Shown here: positions 62,191 through 64,000 of the stretch, piece by piece | Layout: the number at the start of each line of letters is the position of its first letter | Numbering within the stretch: the stretch's first letter is position 1 | DNA from: Herpetosiphon geysericola | GTDB lineage: Bacteria; Chloroflexota; Chloroflexia; Chloroflexales; Herpetosiphonaceae | Length of the DNA: 64,000 bases | Direction of reading: 5' to 3' | Assembly (NCBI RefSeq): GCF_001306135.1 | Contig: NZ_LGKP01000013.1 | Span: 1 to 64,000, forward strand | The notes under the pieces: generated by a model | What the model saw: the letters and a program-made list of their open reading frames with translations, nothing else | What the model was told of the DNA's origin: nothing | Database searches by the model: none | Translations under genes and position numbers: made by a program

Positions 62191-63075
62191 CTAATGCTCG
62201 TTGGCTTGCAATGCTTCTGCGAAGATGCTTGAGAGACCCGCCTTGAGTCCACTTGGTTTGCGGCCAAGCAGCGTTTCTAAGCTCGCTGAAACTTGATCTT
62301 CTTGACCCAATTTGATATCGGTCATAAAGCCAAGGATTCGTTGAATAACCTGATCATCTAGACCGCGCTGCTTTAGGTTTGCTGCAAATGCCGACCCTTC
62401 AATCGGCGTATAGGCAATCGTTTTGCCCGTCAGTTCAGAGAGCGACTGTGCCACATCAGCAAATGACCACGTTTGACTTCCAGTAAGTGCATAGATTTGG
62501 CTCTCATTGTGCAGCTGAACCAGTGCATTGGCCATGGCCTCGCCTTGCTCACTACGCAGCGCGAAGGCAACTCTACCATCACCTGCAGGCAGCACAATGC
62601 CGCGCTCAAAGCTGTGTGCTCCGCCAATAAATTGCGGAATTGCATCCATATACAAGGCGTTACGGAAGATCGTATACATCAGGCCACTGGCTTTAATCGC
62701 TTCTTCGGTCTGAAAATGCTCGTGCATCAGGGTATTTGCGAGCGTCGCAGGATTGCGTAAGTTTCTGCTGGTATAGGCAATGCGTTTGACCCCCGCTTTT
62801 TTTGCTGCATCGATGACATTTTGATGTTGTTGCACCCGTTTGCCCTCTTCGGTTCCTGAGATCAACAACACGGTATCGATGCCCTGCATCGCCCGATCAA
62901 GTGAATCGCGATCATCATAGCTGCCAATCCGCAGATCGAGCCCTTGGGCTTGAAGCTTGGTAGCTTTGGCTGGATTGCGCACGAAAGCGGCTATCTGGTT
63001 GCTTGGTAGTTGACGTAAGAGTGTCGTGATGACTGCTGTTGCAATCTGTCCGCTTGCACCTGTTAGCAAAATCAT
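62191..63075 (-). CDS. NmrA-like NAD(P)-binding oxidoreductase (QOR2/azoreductase-like)
   Basis: This is a 294-residue protein. The N-terminal MILLTGASGQIATAV is the G-x-x-G-x-x-A nucleotide motif of atypical short-chain dehydrogenases. FVRNPAKATKL, IGSYDD and VLLISG follow as in NmrA/YtfG quinone reductases. There is no Y-x-x-x-K catalytic pair. It is divergent from a TetR gene, and the 34-bp inverted repeat between them is their likely shared operator. Redox stress or quinone-like compounds are plausible inducers. Confidence 0.9.
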   Translation of the reverse strand: MILLTGASGQIATAVITTLLRQLPSNQIAAFVRNPAKATKLQAQGLDLRIGSYDDRDSLDRAMQGIDTVLLISGTEEGKRVQQHQNVIDAAKKAGVKRIAYTSRNLRNPATLANTLMHEHFQTEEAIKASGLMYTIFRNALYMDAIPQFIGGAHSFERGIVLPAGDGRVAFALRSEQGEAMANALVQLHNESQIYALTGSQTWSFADVAQSLSELTGKTIAYTPIEGSAFAANLKQRGLDDQVIQRILGFMTDIKLGQEDQVSASLETLLGRKPSGLKAGLSSIFAEALQANEH

Positions 63076-63117
63076 AGCTGCTCCGATAAAAGTAGTGTTA
63101 TCGAAGATAACTATATC

Positions 63118-63151
63118 ATGATATCAGTGATAATTCAATCACTGATATCAT
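63118..63151. promoter_or_regulatory. 34-bp inverted repeat, TetR operator
   Basis: Two perfect 14-bp arms, ATGATATCAGTGAT and ATCACTGATATCAT, are separated by 6 bp in the divergent region. They lie 22 bp before the TetR ATG and 43 bp before the reductase ATG. This size and symmetry are typical of TetR-family operators. Confidence 0.8.
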
Positions 63152-63172
63152 TTTTATGCTATCATTGTTACC

Positions 63173-63901
63173 ATGGAAAATGCTGAAACTACCCCTAGCT
63201 TAAATGCACATGATCGAATTATGCGGGCTACTGCGAGTTTGCTTGCCCATGGTGGCCTCGAAAGCGTATCAACCCGTGCTGTCGCCGAAGCTGCTGGAGT
63301 TCAAGTGCCAATTATCTATCGGCTGTTTGGTGATATGCGTGGGCTGCTGAACGCCGTTGTGAGCCATGGATTTGAGGTCTATCTTGAGAGCAAACGCGAA
63401 CGGCTAGCCCATCATGATCCGGTTGAGGAAATTCGCAATGGCTGGGATATGCATGTGGAGTTTGGGTTGCTTAATCCTGCCTTGTATCGGCTAATGTATG
63501 GCGAGCCACAGCCAAGCAAAGAGGTTCCTGCTGCGCGCAAGGCTTTAGCGATCTTGCGCGAACGAGTAACCCAGATTGCTGCGACTGGGCGTTTGCTGGT
63601 CGATGTTGAGTCGGCGGCTCAGATGCTGCATGCTGCTTGTCGCGGAGTAACATTTAGTTTGCTCGAAATCGATTCGGATGCCCGCGACCTTGCGCTTTCG
63701 ACTAGGGTTCGCGAAGCCATCTTATCAGCAATTACGCAAACTGCAGAACCCATCCAAGTAGATGGAAAATCGAATGAGCTTCGTCGGATGATTAGCGTGG
63801 CGGTGACGCTCAAGGCCCTGCTGCCAAACAACGATATGTTGACCTCAGGTGAGCGTGCATTACTCACCGAGTGGCTTGATCGGCTAAGCATGAGCCGTTA
63901 A
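63173..63901 (+). CDS. TetR-family transcriptional regulator
   Basis: This is a 242-residue protein. The N-terminal TetR HTH is HDRIMRATASLLAHGGLESVSTRAVAEAAGV with recognition helix VPIIYRLFGDMRGLL. The ligand domain (about 80-195) contains RLMYGEPQPSKEVPAARKAL and a dimer helix. The extra 40 C-terminal residues are unusual but intact. The strong ribosome-binding site is weak or absent, so the message may be nearly leaderless. It is probably autoregulated through the 63118-63151 repeat and controls the divergent reductase. Confidence 0.92.
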   Translation: MENAETTPSLNAHDRIMRATASLLAHGGLESVSTRAVAEAAGVQVPIIYRLFGDMRGLLNAVVSHGFEVYLESKRERLAHHDPVEEIRNGWDMHVEFGLLNPALYRLMYGEPQPSKEVPAARKALAILRERVTQIAATGRLLVDVESAAQMLHAACRGVTFSLLEIDSDARDLALSTRVREAILSAITQTAEPIQVDGKSNELRRMISVAVTLKALLPNNDMLTSGERALLTEWLDRLSMSR

Positions 63902-63943
63902 TCCATTCAAACCTTGGGTTTCGCATCAATTGGTTAAATGGAC

Positions 63944-63993
63944 ATTCCCCGAACTCGTCAAACTAGCCCTCTGGTTTGACGAGTTCGGGGAAT
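63944..63993. repeat. Perfect inverted repeat with 20-bp arms (hairpin)
   Basis: ATTCCCCGAACTCGTCAAAC pairs perfectly with its complement at 63974-63993 across a 10-nt loop (63964-63973). It lies 42 bp after the TetR stop at the window edge. No T-run follows within view. It is longer than needed for a terminator. Confidence 0.8.
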
Positions 63994-64000
63994 ACATCGT

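Overview
The window looks like a chromosomal segment of a filamentous, gliding, predatory Chloroflexota of the genus Herpetosiphon, probably H. aurantiacus or a close relative. The strongest reason is a three-gene diterpene operon at 14681-17993 (DxDD class II cyclase, unusual class I synthase, methyltransferase). Its content and order match the O-methylkolavelool cluster that I recall being described from H. aurantiacus. Supporting signs are roughly even base composition, many large hybrid kinases and TPR-ATPase regulators, secreted enzymes with Thr/Pro linkers, and a YLPI motif near such linkers. No rRNA, tRNA, CRISPR array or intact prophage was seen.

Layout. 1-4400: the tail of an IS5-type transposase, an AT-rich orphan membrane gene, an ECF sigma factor with its membrane partner, and two small unknown genes separated by a 122-bp direct repeat. 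4417-11700: a 975-residue OmpR-type regulator fused to a STAND ATPase and TPRs, divergent from three secreted murein hydrolases that all carry tandem peptidoglycan-binding domains, then a beta-propeller lipoprotein. 11759-20799 (minus strand): a secreted 5'-nucleotidase-like enzyme, the diterpene operon bracketed by two paralogous single-domain response regulators, and a hybrid histidine kinase. 20800-21961 is a 1.16-kb gene-free stretch containing several RNA-like hairpins. 21962-25947: a pentapeptide-repeat protein, a VWA lipoprotein, an HSL-type esterase and a small unknown gene.

26021-35747 is a plant-polysaccharide locus. It holds a GH74 xyloglucanase with CBM2 and a cellulase with CBM2 and two almost identical GH6 catalytic modules, separated by a PAS hybrid kinase. 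Both glycoside hydrolase promoters carry the same LacI-type operator plus a second, different palindrome, which indicates one sugar-responsive regulon. 35836-38403: MsrPQ repair of oxidised methionine, and a methyltransferase. 38747-45664: an NTF2-like protein, a 1440-residue P-loop/helical-repeat protein, a tandem pair of near-identical 165-residue membrane-anchored proteins, and an unknown. 45709-50932: a Baeyer-Villiger-type monooxygenase, a class I photolyase whose ribosome-binding site lies inside a terminator-like hairpin, and a secreted reprolysin-like metalloprotease.

51079-63901 is a run of small metabolic and regulatory genes. Several are divergent regulator/target pairs: WYL regulator with VOC protein, LysR with protoglobin, TetR with an NmrA-type reductase, and a membrane protein with an XRE repressor. 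One small operon pairs a 63-residue peptide with an Ntn hydrolase. The last 60 bases hold a perfect hairpin with 20-bp arms. Start codons were set from ribosome-binding sites, so many differ from the longest reading frame.
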